In this document: piece by piece, positions 8,363 to 19,300 of the stretch | Layout of the letters: each line of letters begins with the position of its first letter | Position numbering within the stretch: position 1 is the first letter of the stretch | Assembly: GCA_022071945.1 (NCBI GenBank) | Contig: JAJVIN010000015.1 | Location: forward strand, 33,501 to 97,500 | Length of the DNA: 64,000 nucleotides | DNA from: Thermoanaerobaculia bacterium | GTDB lineage: Bacteria; Acidobacteriota; Thermoanaerobaculia; UBA5066 | Reading direction: 5' to 3' | Made by a program: the position numbers and the translations under genes | The notes under the pieces: generated by a model | Told to the model about the DNA's origin: nothing | The model's database searches: none | What the model saw: the letters and a program-made list of their open reading frames with translations, nothing else

Positions 8363-9328
8363 TCAGATCGTCGGGGCCGGGGCCGGCGCCTCCTCTTCCT
8401 TGAAGAGATCCGTCGAGATGTAGCGCTCGGAGGTCGACGGGATGACAAAGACGATGAGCTTTCCCGCGCTTTCCGGACGGCGGGAGATCTCGAGCGCGGC
8501 AAATGCGGCCGCACCGGAGGAAATGCCCGCGAGGATCCCCTCCTCCTTGGCGAGACGGCGGGCGGTGGCGAACGCCTGATCGTTCGAAACCTGGATCACC
8601 TCGTCGATGAGGTCTTTTTGCAGGTTGTCCGGCACGAACCCGGCGCCAATCCCCTGGATCTTGTGCGGACCGGGCTGACCGCCCGAAATCACCGGCGAGT
8701 GGACGGGCTCCACCGCGACGAGCCTCACACCAGGCTTCTTCGCCTTCCAGACCCTTCCCACTCCCGTCATCGTCCCGCCCGTCCCGACTCCGGCGACGAA
8801 GACGTCCATCCCCCCATCCGTGTCCCGCCAGAGCTCCTGGGCCGTGGTCGCTTCGTGGATGGCCGGGTTGGCGGGGTTGGAGAATTGCTGCGGGATCACA
8901 CCCGCCGGTCCGAGCTCCGCCACGAGCTCGTTCGCCTTCGCGATGGCGCCCTTCATCCCGAGAGGACCGGGTGTCAGAACGACCTCGGCCCCCAGGAGCT
9001 TCAGGACCTTCCGCCGCTCGATCGACATCGTCTCGGGCATCGTCAGGATCAGGCGGTAGCCCTTCGCCGCCGCCGCGAACGCCAGCGCAATCCCCGTGTT
9101 GCCCGACGTCGGCTCGACGAGGACCGTCTTGCCCGGCTCGATCTGGCCGCTTCTCTCGAGCGCCTCGATCATCGCCACACCGATCCGGTCCTTGACCGAG
9201 TGCGCCGGGTTGAAGAACTCGAGCTTGGCCGCCACCACCGCCCCGGGCGCCGACGAGGCCGCCATCCGGTTCAGCTTCACGAGCGGCGTGTTGCCGATCA
9301 ACTTCGTCATGTCTTCCGCGATTCGCAT
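8363..9328 (-). CDS. cysK: Cysteine synthase A (O-acetylserine sulfhydrylase)
   Basis: A PLP enzyme of 321 aa that makes cysteine from O-acetylserine and sulfide. The PLP Schiff-base Lys46 is in NPAHSVKDR, the substrate loop is [12 protein letters not shown], the phosphate-binding loop is [13 protein letters not shown] and the C-terminal segment is [14 protein letters not shown]. The ATG at 9328 is chosen because AGGAGG sits five bases upstream; the frame stays open further up but without homology. It lies 54 bp downstream of an Rrf2-type regulator on the same strand, probably in one operon. Confidence 0.96.
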   Translation of the reverse strand: MRIAEDMTKLIGNTPLVKLNRMAASSAPGAVVAAKLEFFNPAHSVKDRIGVAMIEALERSGQIEPGKTVLVEPTSGNTGIALAFAAAAKGYRLILTMPETMSIERRKVLKLLGAEVVLTPGPLGMKGAIAKANELVAELGPAGVIPQQFSNPANPAIHEATTAQELWRDTDGGMDVFVAGVGTGGTMTGVGRVWKAKKPGVRLVAVEPVHSPVISGGQPGPHKIQGIGAGFVPDNLQKDLIDEVIQVSNDQAFATARRLAKEEGILAGISSGAAAFAALEISRRPESAGKLIVFVIPSTSERYISTDLFKEEEAPAPAPTI

Positions 9329-9382
9329 GAAGTCCTCCTGGGTTCTCGGCGCCGCGATCCCTCGACCCCGGCGCCACATTTG

Positions 9383-9790
9383 CTAGATGTCGTACGTGAC
9401 GACCTGATTGGCCTCCCGGGCCCGCCGGACCAGCGCTTCCACAGTCACCTGCGCGAACGTCCGGCGATACGCCTCGTGAGCCATCCCGGCCAGCTCAGAC
9501 ACATAGGAAGGAACATCCGAGCCTTGCTCCCGGTGAGACGTATCAGAAGAAAAGGGCGCCATGACCTCCCAGGCACTCGCCAGAAGGGCCCGGCCGCTCA
9601 GGCGGTAGCCCCCGTTCCGGCCGCGCCCCGCCTCCACGAGGCCGAGACGCACCAACGGCAGCAGAAGCTGGTATGCCGCCTCGCGCGTCAGCCCCAGCTT
9701 GCCGGCCAGAACGGGCCCCCGCAGCTCCCCCGACGGGGCGAGCGCCAGCTCGACGATGACCTCAAGCGCCTTCTTCTGCCGGATGTTCAC
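9383..9790 (-). CDS. Rrf2-family regulator, CymR-like
   Basis: A 135-aa winged-helix repressor of the Rrf2 family: an N-terminal helix-turn-helix (about 20-60) with GKLGLTREAAYQLLLPLVRLGLV and the wing RGRNGGYRLSG, then a dimerisation helix. It has no cysteines at all, so it cannot hold the Fe-S cluster of IscR or NsrR. In this it resembles CymR, the cysteine repressor of Gram-positive bacteria that works in complex with CysK; cysK is the next gene. The GTG start at 9790 has GAGG five bases upstream. A perfect palindrome in the divergent promoter region is its candidate operator. Confidence 0.82.
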   Translation of the reverse strand: MNIRQKKALEVIVELALAPSGELRGPVLAGKLGLTREAAYQLLLPLVRLGLVEAGRGRNGGYRLSGRALLASAWEVMAPFSSDTSHREQGSDVPSYVSELAGMAHEAYRRTFAQVTVEALVRRAREANQVVTYDI

Positions 9791-9829
9791 GTGACCTCGC
9801 TAAAACTCATAAATGTGTTTCAGGTATTT

Positions 9830-9843
9830 GTAGATTAATCTAC
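9830..9843. promoter_or_regulatory. 14-bp palindrome between the Rrf2 gene and degP
   Basis: GTAGATTAATCTAC is a perfect palindrome in an AT-rich 62-bp divergent promoter region, ending just before the GGAGG of the protease gene. It is a plausible operator for the Rrf2 regulator and could control both directions. Confidence 0.5.
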
Positions 9844-9852
9844 GGAGGCATC

Positions 9853-11181
9853 ATGTCAAGAGGATTTCGTCTCGCGGCGCTCCCGCTTCTCTTCACCCTC
9901 TCCGCCCCTTTGTCTGCCCAGACGAGGACAGCGGCGGGACTCGACGAGAGGCGCACACCCATCGTCGCGGCGGTCGAGAAGGTCGGACCGGCGGTCGTCA
10001 ACATCTCCGCGGAGCAGCTCGTGAGGCGCCGCGCGTCGGCCTGGGAGGAGTTCTTCAACTACGGCTCGCCGGACCGCCGCGAGCGCGGCTACCGGACGGA
10101 GTCGCTCGGATCGGGCGTCATCATCGATCCCAACGGGATCGTGGTCACCAACGCCCACGTCATTTCCGGCGCATCGAGGATCTTCGTGACCACGGCTGAT
10201 GGACGGGAGCTCGAGGCGGACGTCCTGGGGGCCGACGCGGACAACGACCTGGCGGTCCTGAAGGTGGAGTCGAAGAATCTGAGGGCGGCCAGGCTCGGAA
10301 CGACGAACGACATCCTGATCGGCGAGACGGCGATCGCGATCGGAAATCCCTTCGGCCTTTCCAACACGGTCACGACGGGCATCGTCTCCGCGCTGCACCG
10401 GAGCGTGCCGGGCGACAGCGGCCGGGTCTATTCCGACTTCATCCAGACGGACGCGGCGATCAACCCGGGCAACTCCGGCGGCGCGCTCGTGAACGTCCTC
10501 GGCGAGCTCATCGGCATCAACACGGCCATCGTCGGGGGAGCGAACACGATCGGGTTCGCGATACCGGTCGAGCGGGTCAAGCGCATCACGGACGACCTCC
10601 TGCGGTTTGGCGAGGTGAAACCGGTGTGGCTGGGAGTCCGGGCGGCCACCGTGACCTCGGACAAGAACCGGGCGTCGGCCCGCGGCCTGGGAGCCCGCAT
10701 CCGCTCCGTCTATCCGGGCTCGCCCGCCGAGGAGGCGGGCCTCGAGGAGGGCGACATCGTGACCTCGGTGGACGGGCGTCCCGTCGAGTCACGCGAAGAC
10801 TTCGACACGGCTCTGACCTCGGCCGGACCGGGCAAGACCTTGAGCATGGAGGTCCGCAGAAACGGCAAGAGCCGGATGGTGGCGGTCCGGACCACCCGGG
10901 CGCCCGATAACCTCGGTCTCGAGGTCCTCAGGCGCGAGATCGGGATCTCTCTGACCGCGAAGCGATCCGGAGGTCTGGCGATCACTTCGGTCGCCAATGG
11001 CTCTCCCGCCGATCAGAAGGGTATCGAGCGCGGCGACGAGCTCCTGGCGGTGAACGGACGGAAGGTCACGAGCCTCGAGGACGTCGGGCGCGCTCTCGAG
11101 GCGGCCGCGAGCCGCCCCACGACGGTCCTCGTCGTCGCGAGGGGACGCTACGCCTACACGATCACGTTCCGGCTGGACTGA
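9853..11181 (+). CDS. DegP/HtrA-type periplasmic serine protease
   Basis: A 442-aa trypsin-fold protease/chaperone for misfolded envelope proteins. A signal peptide (about 1-22, ending LSAQ) is followed by the catalytic domain with His102 (VVTNAHVI), Asp132 (NDLAVLKV) and Ser208 (NPGNSGGAL). Two PDZ domains follow (about 255-345 and 350-440) with RIRSVYPGSPAEEAGLEEGD and SVANGSPADQKGIERGDELL. Two PDZ domains suggest the DegP/DegQ type rather than DegS. GGAGG lies six bases before the ATG. It is divergent from the Rrf2-cysK pair. Confidence 0.94.
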   Translation: MSRGFRLAALPLLFTLSAPLSAQTRTAAGLDERRTPIVAAVEKVGPAVVNISAEQLVRRRASAWEEFFNYGSPDRRERGYRTESLGSGVIIDPNGIVVTNAHVISGASRIFVTTADGRELEADVLGADADNDLAVLKVESKNLRAARLGTTNDILIGETAIAIGNPFGLSNTVTTGIVSALHRSVPGDSGRVYSDFIQTDAAINPGNSGGALVNVLGELIGINTAIVGGANTIGFAIPVERVKRITDDLLRFGEVKPVWLGVRAATVTSDKNRASARGLGARIRSVYPGSPAEEAGLEEGDIVTSVDGRPVESREDFDTALTSAGPGKTLSMEVRRNGKSRMVAVRTTRAPDNLGLEVLRREIGISLTAKRSGGLAITSVANGSPADQKGIERGDELLAVNGRKVTSLEDVGRALEAAASRPTTVLVVARGRYAYTITFRLD

Positions 11182-11467
11182 CGGGATCCGGCCGAAGTCC
11201 TGCCGGCCTTCGGCGCCTCTTCTGGTAAACGGCAAGATTGCGGCACGGCCCTTTCTCGGTGCCTCTCCTCGTGAAGGTGAGGCCAGGCCGCCGGCCCGGG
11301 AAGGGTCCGCGCCCGTCCCTTCCGGAAAGAGGTCTCATGCCGATCTCCCCGTGGACCCCTCCGGTGCTTCGCACCGCCTCCCCTTCGCAAGGGGAGGCAA
11401 CCGTCACCGGGTCATCGGTCACCCTCACGGCGATCCGCCTCCCCTTCGCAAGGGGAGGCAACTCCTT
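11182..11467. other. Convergent intergenic region with two REP-like hairpins
   Basis: This gap between degP and the EamA gene holds no credible ORF. It contains two copies of the GCCTCCCC hairpin (11376-11398 and 11437-11459), identical to those near hsp20. The part at 11350-11375 also resembles the sequence before the hsp20-flank copies (GTGGACCCCTCCGG). The hairpins could terminate transcripts arriving from either side. Confidence 0.75.
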
Positions 11468-12367
11468 CTACCTTCTCCGTCGCTCCGCCACGAGGATGCC
11501 GGCGAGGATCAGGACGCCGCCCGCGATCTCTCTCGCCGACATCCGCTCGCCGATCGTCAGGGCCGCGAAGAGGGCGGTCCAGACGGGCTCCATCGCGAAG
11601 ATCACCGCCGCGTGGGTGGCGGGCATCCGGGCCTGCGCCCACGTCTGCACGATGAACGTCAGGACGGTGGCGATGAGGGCCATCCAGAGGACCGAGAGCC
11701 AGAACCTGCCCGACATCGGCAACGGGCGGCTTTCCAGGGCCGCAAACGCCCCCGACCTGGGAAGGTGGGGCCAGACCGCGAACCGGGCGAGGCCGAGGAA
11801 GAGGGCCGCCGCGGCAATCTGGCCCGCGGCGAAGCGCCGCGCGTTGTGCCGGGGGGCGGCCTCGCCCATGTAGAAGATGATGTAGCCGTAGATCACGGCC
11901 GTCAGGAAGACGAGGGCGTCTCCCGGGTCGAGCCTCGTCGCATCCCGGGGCCAGGCGAGGACGAAGAAACCGGCCACGGCCAGGACGAGACCTTGCAGGT
12001 TCGCCCTGGAGGGGAGCTTTCGCGTGACGAGAAAGCCGATGATGGGGGTCAGGGGAACCGAGAGCCCCGTGATGAAGGCCGTCTTCGAGGCCGTCGTGTA
12101 GATCTGGCCCGCGAGCTGGCAGCCGATGCTGGTGGCCAGGAGAAAGCCGATGAGGAGGCTGTCTTTTCTCAGGCCCGCGCTTCTCGGTGCCCCCCTCGCC
12201 AGAGCCACCAGGACGACGGCGGCGAGGGCAAACCGAATGGCGAGGAAGAGGAGGGGCGGCGCGTCCTTCAGAACGAGCTCGTTCACGACGAACGTCGTCC
12301 CCCACAGGGCCGTGACGAACGCGAGCGCCAGGTCCGGCATCCAGCGTGAAGCCCAGAGAGAAGTCAT
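11468..12367 (-). CDS. EamA/DMT-family transporter
   Basis: A 299-aa inner-membrane protein with about ten hydrophobic segments arranged as two EamA repeats (roughly 8-140 and 155-295). The first begins LALAFVTALWGTTFVVNELVL and the second has the typical ALWMALIATVLTFIVQTWAQ followed by AVIFAMEPVWTALFAAL. Members export amino acids or other metabolites; the substrate cannot be told from sequence. Its start region faces gltX on the opposite strand with only 35 bp between start codons, so the two share a divergent promoter region. Confidence 0.88.
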   Translation of the reverse strand: MTSLWASRWMPDLALAFVTALWGTTFVVNELVLKDAPPLLFLAIRFALAAVVLVALARGAPRSAGLRKDSLLIGFLLATSIGCQLAGQIYTTASKTAFITGLSVPLTPIIGFLVTRKLPSRANLQGLVLAVAGFFVLAWPRDATRLDPGDALVFLTAVIYGYIIFYMGEAAPRHNARRFAAGQIAAAALFLGLARFAVWPHLPRSGAFAALESRPLPMSGRFWLSVLWMALIATVLTFIVQTWAQARMPATHAAVIFAMEPVWTALFAALTIGERMSAREIAGGVLILAGILVAERRRR

Positions 12368-12402
12368 CCCGCCCGGATGATACGGGTATCATCGCGGCCG
12401 CG

Positions 12403-13824
12403 ATGGACTCCGTTCGTGTTCGATTCGCTCCCTCCCCGACAGGTTCCCTTCACGTTGGCGGCGCCCGGACGGCTCTTTACAACTGGCTGTTCGCCCGCAG
12501 GCACTCTGGCACGTTCATCCTGAGGATCGAGGACACGGACGTCGAGAGGAGCCGGAAGGAGCTGACCAGCCAGATCCTGGAAGCCATGACGTGGCTCGGC
12601 CTCTCGTGGGACGAGGGACCCTATTTCCAGAGTGAGCGGTACGCGCACTACCAGGAAGCCGCGAATCGCCTCATCGACGAGGGGAAGGCCTACCGGGCCT
12701 TCGAGACTCCCGAGGAGCTCGAGGCCGAGAAGAAGAGGGCAGAAGCCGAGGGCAAGGCCTTCCGCTACTCCGGCGCGTGCCGGGCTCTTTCCCGCGAGGA
12801 ATCGGACCGGCGGGCGGCCGCCGGCGAGAAGTTCGTGATCCGCCTTCTGATGCCCGAGGAGACGATCGTCGTCAACGACGTCGTCCAGGGCCGGGCCGAG
12901 TTCTCTCCGGACGTCCTCGACGACTTCGTCCTCGTCCGGTCGGACGGCCACCCGCTCTATCACTTCTCGGTCTGCGTGGACGATGCGGCGATGGGAATCA
13001 CCCACGTGATCCGGGGTGTCGACCATCTGCCCAACACCCCCAAGCACGTCGCCCTCTTCCGCGCGCTCGGCGTCAAACCGCCGGTCTTCGCCCACCTCGG
13101 CATGATTCTGGGGACGGACGGCAAGAAGCTCTCCAAGCGCCACGGCGCGGCGGGCGTCGAGGAGTTCCGGGAAATGGGGTTCCTGCCTCAGGCGCTCGTC
13201 AACTTCCTGGCCCTCCTGGGCTGGTCGCCGGGCGAGGACCGGGAGCGCATGACGACCGAGGAAATGATCTCCCTCTTCTCGCTCGAGAGGATCGGTCCTT
13301 CTCCGTCGCGCTTCGACCACGAGAAGCTCGCGTGGATGAACGGCCAGTCCCTGCAGGAAACGCCCGAGCCCGAGCTCCTCGCCCTCCTGAAGGCGCCCGA
13401 GCTCTCCGCCCTGCCGGAAGAAACGCTTCACGCCGCGATCGGCCTGCACCGCCCACGAACCAAGACGCTGGTGGAGCTTCGGAAGGCCCTCTCAATCTAC
13501 CTGGAAGACCCCGCGGAGTTCGACCCGGCCGGGATGAAGAAATTCGCCAGGAGAGAGGACGCGGCGCATCTGCGAACCCTGGCCGCCCGCCTCTCGTCGA
13601 TCGAGCCCTTCACGCACACCGGGATGGAGGAGGCCGCGCGCGCCCTCGCCGAGGAGACCGGACTCAAGCTCGGGGCGCTGGCCCAGCCGGCACGCCTCGC
13701 CCTGACGGGTTCCCTCGCCTCCCCGCCTCTCTTCGAGATGATCGAGGTCCTCGGCAAGGAGACGGCGCTGCGGCGCATGCTCTCGTTCGCCGGCCGGATC
13801 GAGGCGAACCCGCACCCTCACTGA
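12403..13824 (+). CDS. gltX: Glutamyl-tRNA synthetase
   Basis: A class I aminoacyl-tRNA synthetase of 473 aa that charges tRNA-Glu. The HIGH-like motif is in [13 protein letters not shown] (about 9-21) and the KMSKS-like motif is KLSKR at 242-246. The C-terminal all-helical anticodon-binding domain is of the bacterial type. The ATG at 12403 begins the conserved [14 protein letters not shown]; the frame is open upstream but unconserved. glnS starts 11 bp downstream. Because a GlnRS is present, this enzyme is expected to discriminate against tRNA-Gln. Confidence 0.96.
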   Translation: MDSVRVRFAPSPTGSLHVGGARTALYNWLFARRHSGTFILRIEDTDVERSRKELTSQILEAMTWLGLSWDEGPYFQSERYAHYQEAANRLIDEGKAYRAFETPEELEAEKKRAEAEGKAFRYSGACRALSREESDRRAAAGEKFVIRLLMPEETIVVNDVVQGRAEFSPDVLDDFVLVRSDGHPLYHFSVCVDDAAMGITHVIRGVDHLPNTPKHVALFRALGVKPPVFAHLGMILGTDGKKLSKRHGAAGVEEFREMGFLPQALVNFLALLGWSPGEDRERMTTEEMISLFSLERIGPSPSRFDHEKLAWMNGQSLQETPEPELLALLKAPELSALPEETLHAAIGLHRPRTKTLVELRKALSIYLEDPAEFDPAGMKKFARREDAAHLRTLAARLSSIEPFTHTGMEEAARALAEETGLKLGALAQPARLALTGSLASPPLFEMIEVLGKETALRRMLSFAGRIEANPHPH

Positions 13825-13835
13825 GGAGAATGACC

Positions 13836-15557
13836 ATGGAAGAAACCCCGACAGCGGTTCTGCCCCCCGAAACCTCCGGACGCGACTTCATTCGCCAGAT
13901 CATCGACGGCGACCAGGAATCGGACAAGCACGCCGGACGGGTGGCCACGCGCTTTCCGCCGGAGCCCAACGGCTACCTCCACATCGGCCATGCCAAGTCG
14001 ATCTGCCTCAATTTCGGCGTCGCGGCCGAATACCAGGGCACGTGCAACCTCAGGTTCGACGACACCAACCCTCTGAAGGAAGACGTCGAGTACGTCGAGT
14101 CCATCCAGGAGGACGTCCACTGGCTCGGCTTCGACTGGGCGGATCGGATGTACTACGCCTCGGACTACTTCGAGAAGCTCTACGAGTTCGCCGAACAGCT
14201 CATCAAGGACGGCAAGGCCTACGTCTGCGACCTTTCGGCCGAGGAAGTCCGTGAGTACCGCGGCACGCTCACCGAGCCCGGCAAAGACAGCCCCTACCGG
14301 CAGCGGAGCGTCGAGGAGAACCTCGATCTCTTCCGGCGGATGCGCGGAGGCGAGTTCCCCGACGGCTCCCGCACCCTCAGGGCCCGGATCGACATGGCCT
14401 CGCCCAACATCAACCTGAGGGATCCGGCGCTCTACAGGATCCGCAAGGCCACGCACCACCGCACGGGCGATCGCTGGTGCCTCTACCCGATGTACGACTA
14501 CGCACACGCGCTGTCGGACTGGATCGAGAGAATCACGCACTCGCTCTGCACGCTCGAGTTCGAGGACCACCGGCCCCTCTACGACTGGTGCCTGGAAGCC
14601 CTGAACCTGCCCGACCGCCCCCGGCAGATCGAATTCGCCCGGCTGAACCTGACCTACACGCTCCTGTCGAAAAGAAAGCTCCTGCACCTCGTGACGGGCA
14701 AGTACGTCTCGGGCTGGGACGATCCGCGCATGCCCACGATCGCGGGCCTTCGCCGGCGCGGCTACACGCCCGAGGCCATCCGCGAGTTCTGCGACCGGAT
14801 CGGCCTCGCCAAGAGGGACAGCGTCGTCGATGTCGCCCTCCTCGAGCACTGCCTGCGCGAGGACCTCAACAGACGCGCCCCTCGCGTCATGGCGGTCCTC
14901 GACCCCGTCAAGGTCGTTCTCACCAACTATCCGGAGGGCCAGGTCGAGGAGTTCGACGCGGTCAACAATCCCGAGGACCCCTCCCACGGATCCCGAAAGG
15001 TCCCGTTCTCGCGCGAGCTCTACATCGAGCGGGACGACTTCCGCGAGATCCCGCCGCCGAAGTACCACCGCCTCTCCCCCGGCCAGGAAGTCCGCCTGCG
15101 CTGGGCCTACCTCGTCCGTCTCGACGAGATCGTCAAGGACGAAAACGGCACGGTCACCGAGCTGCGATGCACCTACGACCCGGCCACGCGCGGCGGGGAC
15201 GCGCCCGATGGCCGGAAGGTGAAGAGCACCATCCACTGGGTCTCGGCCTCGCATTCGCTTCCGGCCGAGGTCCGGCTGTACGACCGGCTCTTCTCCTCCC
15301 CGGACCCCGATGACGTGCCCGAGGGCAAGGACTTCCTGTCGAACCTGAACCCCGAATCGCTCGTCGTCTCGACCACCTGCCGGGTCGAGCCGGGCCTCTC
15401 GCAGGCAAAGGCCCTCGATTTCTTCCAGTTCGAGCGGCTGGGCTACTTCGTCGCCGACCCCGACTCGACTCCGGAAAGGCTCATCTTCAACCGGTCCGTG
15501 GCCCTGAGAGATTCCTGGGCCAAGATCGAGAAGAAAACACGAGGCGGCAAACCTTGA
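13836..15557 (+). CDS. glnS: Glutaminyl-tRNA synthetase
   Basis: A class I synthetase of 573 aa that charges tRNA-Gln directly. HIGH is at 49-52 in [15 protein letters not shown], and the KMSKS-like segment is LLSKRKL. Two beta-barrel anticodon-binding domains form the C-terminal third, which marks GlnRS rather than GluRS. The ATG at 13836 is chosen because GAGGAG of the gltX stop region is seven bases upstream; an ATG at 13830 is too close. It lies between gltX and a VanZ-like gene, and a tRNA-Gln(CTG) gene lies just beyond. Confidence 0.96.
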   Translation: MEETPTAVLPPETSGRDFIRQIIDGDQESDKHAGRVATRFPPEPNGYLHIGHAKSICLNFGVAAEYQGTCNLRFDDTNPLKEDVEYVESIQEDVHWLGFDWADRMYYASDYFEKLYEFAEQLIKDGKAYVCDLSAEEVREYRGTLTEPGKDSPYRQRSVEENLDLFRRMRGGEFPDGSRTLRARIDMASPNINLRDPALYRIRKATHHRTGDRWCLYPMYDYAHALSDWIERITHSLCTLEFEDHRPLYDWCLEALNLPDRPRQIEFARLNLTYTLLSKRKLLHLVTGKYVSGWDDPRMPTIAGLRRRGYTPEAIREFCDRIGLAKRDSVVDVALLEHCLREDLNRRAPRVMAVLDPVKVVLTNYPEGQVEEFDAVNNPEDPSHGSRKVPFSRELYIERDDFREIPPPKYHRLSPGQEVRLRWAYLVRLDEIVKDENGTVTELRCTYDPATRGGDAPDGRKVKSTIHWVSASHSLPAEVRLYDRLFSSPDPDDVPEGKDFLSNLNPESLVVSTTCRVEPGLSQAKALDFFQFERLGYFVADPDSTPERLIFNRSVALRDSWAKIEKKTRGGKP

Positions 15558-15961
15558 AAGACCGGGGAACGCGCCTCCGAACCCGGATCGTCTTGTGGGC
15601 TCCGGTGGCCGTTCTCCTCTCCTTCGAGTTCTACCTCTCGGCCCAGTCGACGCTTCCCTCGATCCCCGTCTCCCTGCCATCGCTCGACAAGCTCGCGCAC
15701 GCGGGCTACTTCTTCCTCGTGGCTCTCTTTGCCGTGAGAGCCGCGCGATTCGGAGAGGGCTGGACGCGAAAAAGGACGGCAATGGCCATCGTCGGCGCGA
15801 TCCTCCTCTGGGGTCTTCTCGACGAGTTCCACCAGTCGAGGGTGCCTCAGCGGTCCGTGGAGGCTCTGGACATCGTCGCGGACGTCGTGGGCGCGCTCCT
15901 CGGGGTCGCGGCAGCGGAACCCCTCTGGAGGGTCTTCAAACTCGACCGCGTCGTGACGTGA
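15554..15961 (+). CDS. VanZ-like membrane protein
   Basis: A small membrane protein of 135 aa with four hydrophobic segments. The motifs [17 protein letters not shown] and [30 protein letters not shown] match the VanZ-like family, named for a teicoplanin-resistance accessory protein of unknown biochemistry. The TTG start at 15554 overlaps the glnS stop codon (TTGA), so it is probably translated by coupling with glnS. Its role next to the synthetases is not obvious. Confidence 0.85.
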   Translation: MKDRGTRLRTRIVLWAPVAVLLSFEFYLSAQSTLPSIPVSLPSLDKLAHAGYFFLVALFAVRAARFGEGWTRKRTAMAIVGAILLWGLLDEFHQSRVPQRSVEALDIVADVVGALLGVAAAEPLWRVFKLDRVVT

Positions 15962-15968
15962 GGGAGAG

Positions 15969-16043
<75 letters not shown>

Positions 16044-16119
16044 CAAGGTGAGGGACGGCGATTATCGACGGGTTCCGTGAGTCCGTCAACCGAGACGGAG
16101 CCCTCGAGACTCCACCCGC

Positions 16120-16218
16120 GGTGAGGCCTCACCCCCACCACCCCACCCGCAGCGAGGCCTCATTCGCGATGAAGCCTCATTGACGATGAGGCCGTAATAA
16201 CGATGAGGCCTCATCGCC
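16120..16218. repeat. Clustered GAGGCCTC palindromes
   Basis: Five versions of GAGGCCTCA or its variants (GTGAGGCCTCAC, GCGAGGCCTCAT, GATGAAGCCTCAT, GATGAGGCCG, GATGAGGCCTCATC) recur at uneven spacing of roughly 22-36 bp. The first and last are near-perfect self-complementary units. No ORF is credible here. Function unknown. Confidence 0.65.
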
Positions 16219-16223
16219 CGCGA

Positions 16224-16291
16224 CCCTCTCCCGCGCATGCGGGAGAGGGGGAGCCGCTGGGGAACCCTCTCCCGCACTCGCGGGAGAGGGT
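16224..16291. repeat. Two long hairpins with CCCTCTCCCGC arms
   Basis: Perfect inverted repeats lie at 16224-16249 (11-bp arms CCCTCTCCCGC/GCGGGAGAGGG, loop GCAT) and 16264-16291 (12-bp arms, loop ACTC). They sit 35 bp past the stop codon of the LRR gene and may act as its terminator, although no U-tract follows. They look like a second REP-type family. Confidence 0.75.
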
Positions 16292-16325
16292 CGCGCGAAA
16301 CGAGGGGTGAGGGCCCCGGCCGGCC

Positions 16326-19300
16326 TCAGAACCCGATCGACCCCTGCAGGGTGCCGGTCGGGCCGAACACGTAGACGTCGCTGCGCTTCGAATCCGGATC
16401 GTTGTCGATCTTGGTGGCGACGGCCAGGACTCTGCCCGCTCCGGAAATCCACTCGATGTCGGTGGCGACGTCGACGAACTCGATCCCGTCGCCCGCCACG
16501 ACCTTCATGAAGCTGTTCACCTGGAGCCGCTGGTGGGGCTGGAGCGTGAATTCCTTTTCCGCCAGCGCCACGCCGCCCGAGTTCTTCGGGATGAGCCGCA
16601 CCTTCACGGTGGCCTCGGCCCCCGCGGTTTCCGCCAGGATCAGGTTCGTCCGGAACTGAGTGCTCTCCTCGAGGGCCGGGTGAGAGACGACGGCCGAGGG
16701 AAGCCCGCCGGCCGGGTCGCCGATCGCCTGGTCAGAAGCGGGCGCATACGCCGCTAGGGTCGAGGGAGACGTTCCCTTCGACGGGTCCTCCGGGTCCAGA
16801 GGCGTCGATGTCTCGGACGAGACGATGAGGCGGGTCACATCGGACCCCTCGACGAAGAGCATCCCCTGGTTTCCCTCGTCTTCGATCCCGAAGGCCTGGT
16901 ACACGATGTCCGTCCACGTGAGGGTCTTCTTGCCCTCGACGGTGAAGTCCTTGGACGGAGCGTCCGCCTCGGGGACGCCATCCTGCAGGTAGCGGAGCTT
17001 GAAGGCCACCGTCTTGGCCGTACCGTTCCGGATGGAAACGGCGGTCGTGAAGAAGGAGTTGTTCCTCCCTCGCGCCCGCGCGATCGCCGGCACGACGAGA
17101 CGGGTCGGGATGGCCCGGGGCGAGACTCCGTCCCGGCCCGAAGCGGCCCCTTCCGGGGGAAGGAGCTTGCCGGTCCTGATCGTGTAGCCCTGCGAGATGT
17201 TGTCGATGACGGTTGCGAAGGCCGCCACGGTCCCGATCCCGTCGGTGGGAATGACCTCGAGGCTCGCCCCGTCGTAAGAGACCCCGGCCGGGAACAGGGC
17301 CGGGTCACCGTCGTTGATCTGGAGCTTCGAGTACCCGAGGACGGTCTTGGCCGTTTCGCTCAGGAGGCGTCCATCCTTGCCCACCAGCCGCAGGTTCACC
17401 GAGAGAGAGCGGCCGGACGTCTCGGACAGGATGATGTTGCTCCGGAACTGGGAGCTGTTCCCGCCCTTCAGGCCCGTCAGGACGACCGGGGCCGCGCCCG
17501 TGGCCGTCATCCGCGCCCCCTGGCGGGACCGGATGACCGGGATCTCGGCGCCGAAGCGGCTCACGCCGCGGCCCGCCCTGAAGGTCAAGGAGTCGACCGT
17601 GGAGCGCACGGCCAGCGTTCCGACCCCGGCGGACCTGATCTCGATCGCCCCGCTCCCGCTCGTCCCGAAGAGCCCCCGGACGAAGTCGGCGAGGCGGTAC
17701 GTGGCGTACGGCTGCAACGTGATCTCGTTGTGCCTGACCTGCGGGTGGATGAGGCCATCCGCGCCATCCGGGGTGTAGTAGAGCGAGGCCTGAACCGCCG
17801 ATCCGCTCGTGTTGCGGATCCAGCCGTCGGAAATGAAGAAGGTCCCGCGGCCCGAGGCGCTGACACCGGACGGGATGATGAGCGAGGACTCGGTCGCCGA
17901 CAGGACTTCGCGCCGGTCGCCGGTCGTCACCGCTGACGGTTCCTCATCGAAGACCTGGAACAGCACCTTCGGCCTGTCCCCCTTTCCGTCGACCGCGACG
18001 AACGCGAGGTTGGTGGCGGCGGGCGCCGGCTCGTTCACACCCCGCCGTGACCGGTCGGAGGCGAGAAGGAACGTCCGGGCCTCCCCCGGCTCGAGCGGGT
18101 TGACGAGGTCTCCCGAGACGACGGAGAGCCACGCGCCGCCAGGGCCGATCACCGCGACCACCCTCGTCCTGACGGTGCCGTTGTTACGGATCGTGATCGA
18201 CTGGGTCGGAGGGTTCACCCCTGCCCGGGCGATGAAGTGGACCTCGTTGGAAGGCTCCGCGCTCAACCGGACCGTCGCTTCCGGCGTGATGACGGGGGCC
18301 GAGCCCAGGGCGCTTCGAATGACGGGCACGCAGACCTGCTGGCTGCTGCTGCCCTCCGCCCAGATGGCGCAGAAGGAATCGAAGAGAGTGGCCGGGGTCA
18401 CCGTCACCAGCGGGTCGTAGACGAGGGCCACCTCGACACTCTGCCCCGGCGCGATTGGACCGGTCGACGCGGGCTCGGGTCTGAAGGTCGACAGCTTCGA
18501 GGCAAACGAGAGGGCCGCCGCGGTGCTCCCGATGTTCCGGATCTGGATCTTGCCGTCTTCCGAGACGTTGCCGAGGACAAAGGGCTCCTGGATCGCCTCC
18601 GCCGCGACCACGGCGAAGAAGGCGGGAGCGGTCCGGATGGTGACGACGATGGGCTCGGACGGGTTGCCCACGCAATCTGCCGGAGTGATCGCCCTGACCG
18701 TGGCGCACCACGTGCCGGCGTCGCTGGCCTTCGTCGTCACCGACAGCGAGGTCCCGGGAGTCGTGAAGCTCCTCGGGGTCCCGGTGCAGGTCGCGTTGGC
18801 ATAGAGGTCGAGGCGGTATCTGCCCGTGTCCGTTCCCGGCACGGTGTCCGGCCCGGAAAGGACATCCGTCCAGGAAAGCGTCAGGGCGGTGCCGGCCCGG
18901 ATGCTCAAACCCGCCGAGCGGTTCAGGAATCCCGGGGTCCCGGGCCGCTCGCACTCGTCGTAGGTGACGACGAGGTCAGCAGCCGCCGAGGTCCCGCCGA
19001 GAGGCTCGGGCAAGACGGCGCGAAGGTAGGTCGTTCCGGGGCCTCGGGACGTGATCGCGACGGGAACCGAAGCTTGCCCGGCGGGGACGGTTACGGTCGC
19101 CGGAACGGTCGCGATCGACGGATTGGCCACCGAGAACGCCACGGCGACATCCGCGGGCTGGACGGGTTCCAGGGTAACGGTCACGTTCGCCGGACGGCCG
19201 ACGACGATCCGCTGCTGGGCGGGCGTCAGCTTGACGACCACGGACCCGGGCGCCGAGGTCAGCGCCGGCGTGGGCGGCTCGCTCGGGTCGCTGAAGAGGA

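Noticed and set aside
6112..8514. Long minus-strand open frame through the minisatellite
   Set aside because: Antisense to clpB and hsp20; the apparent protein repeats are an artefact, since the 35-bp period shifts frame.
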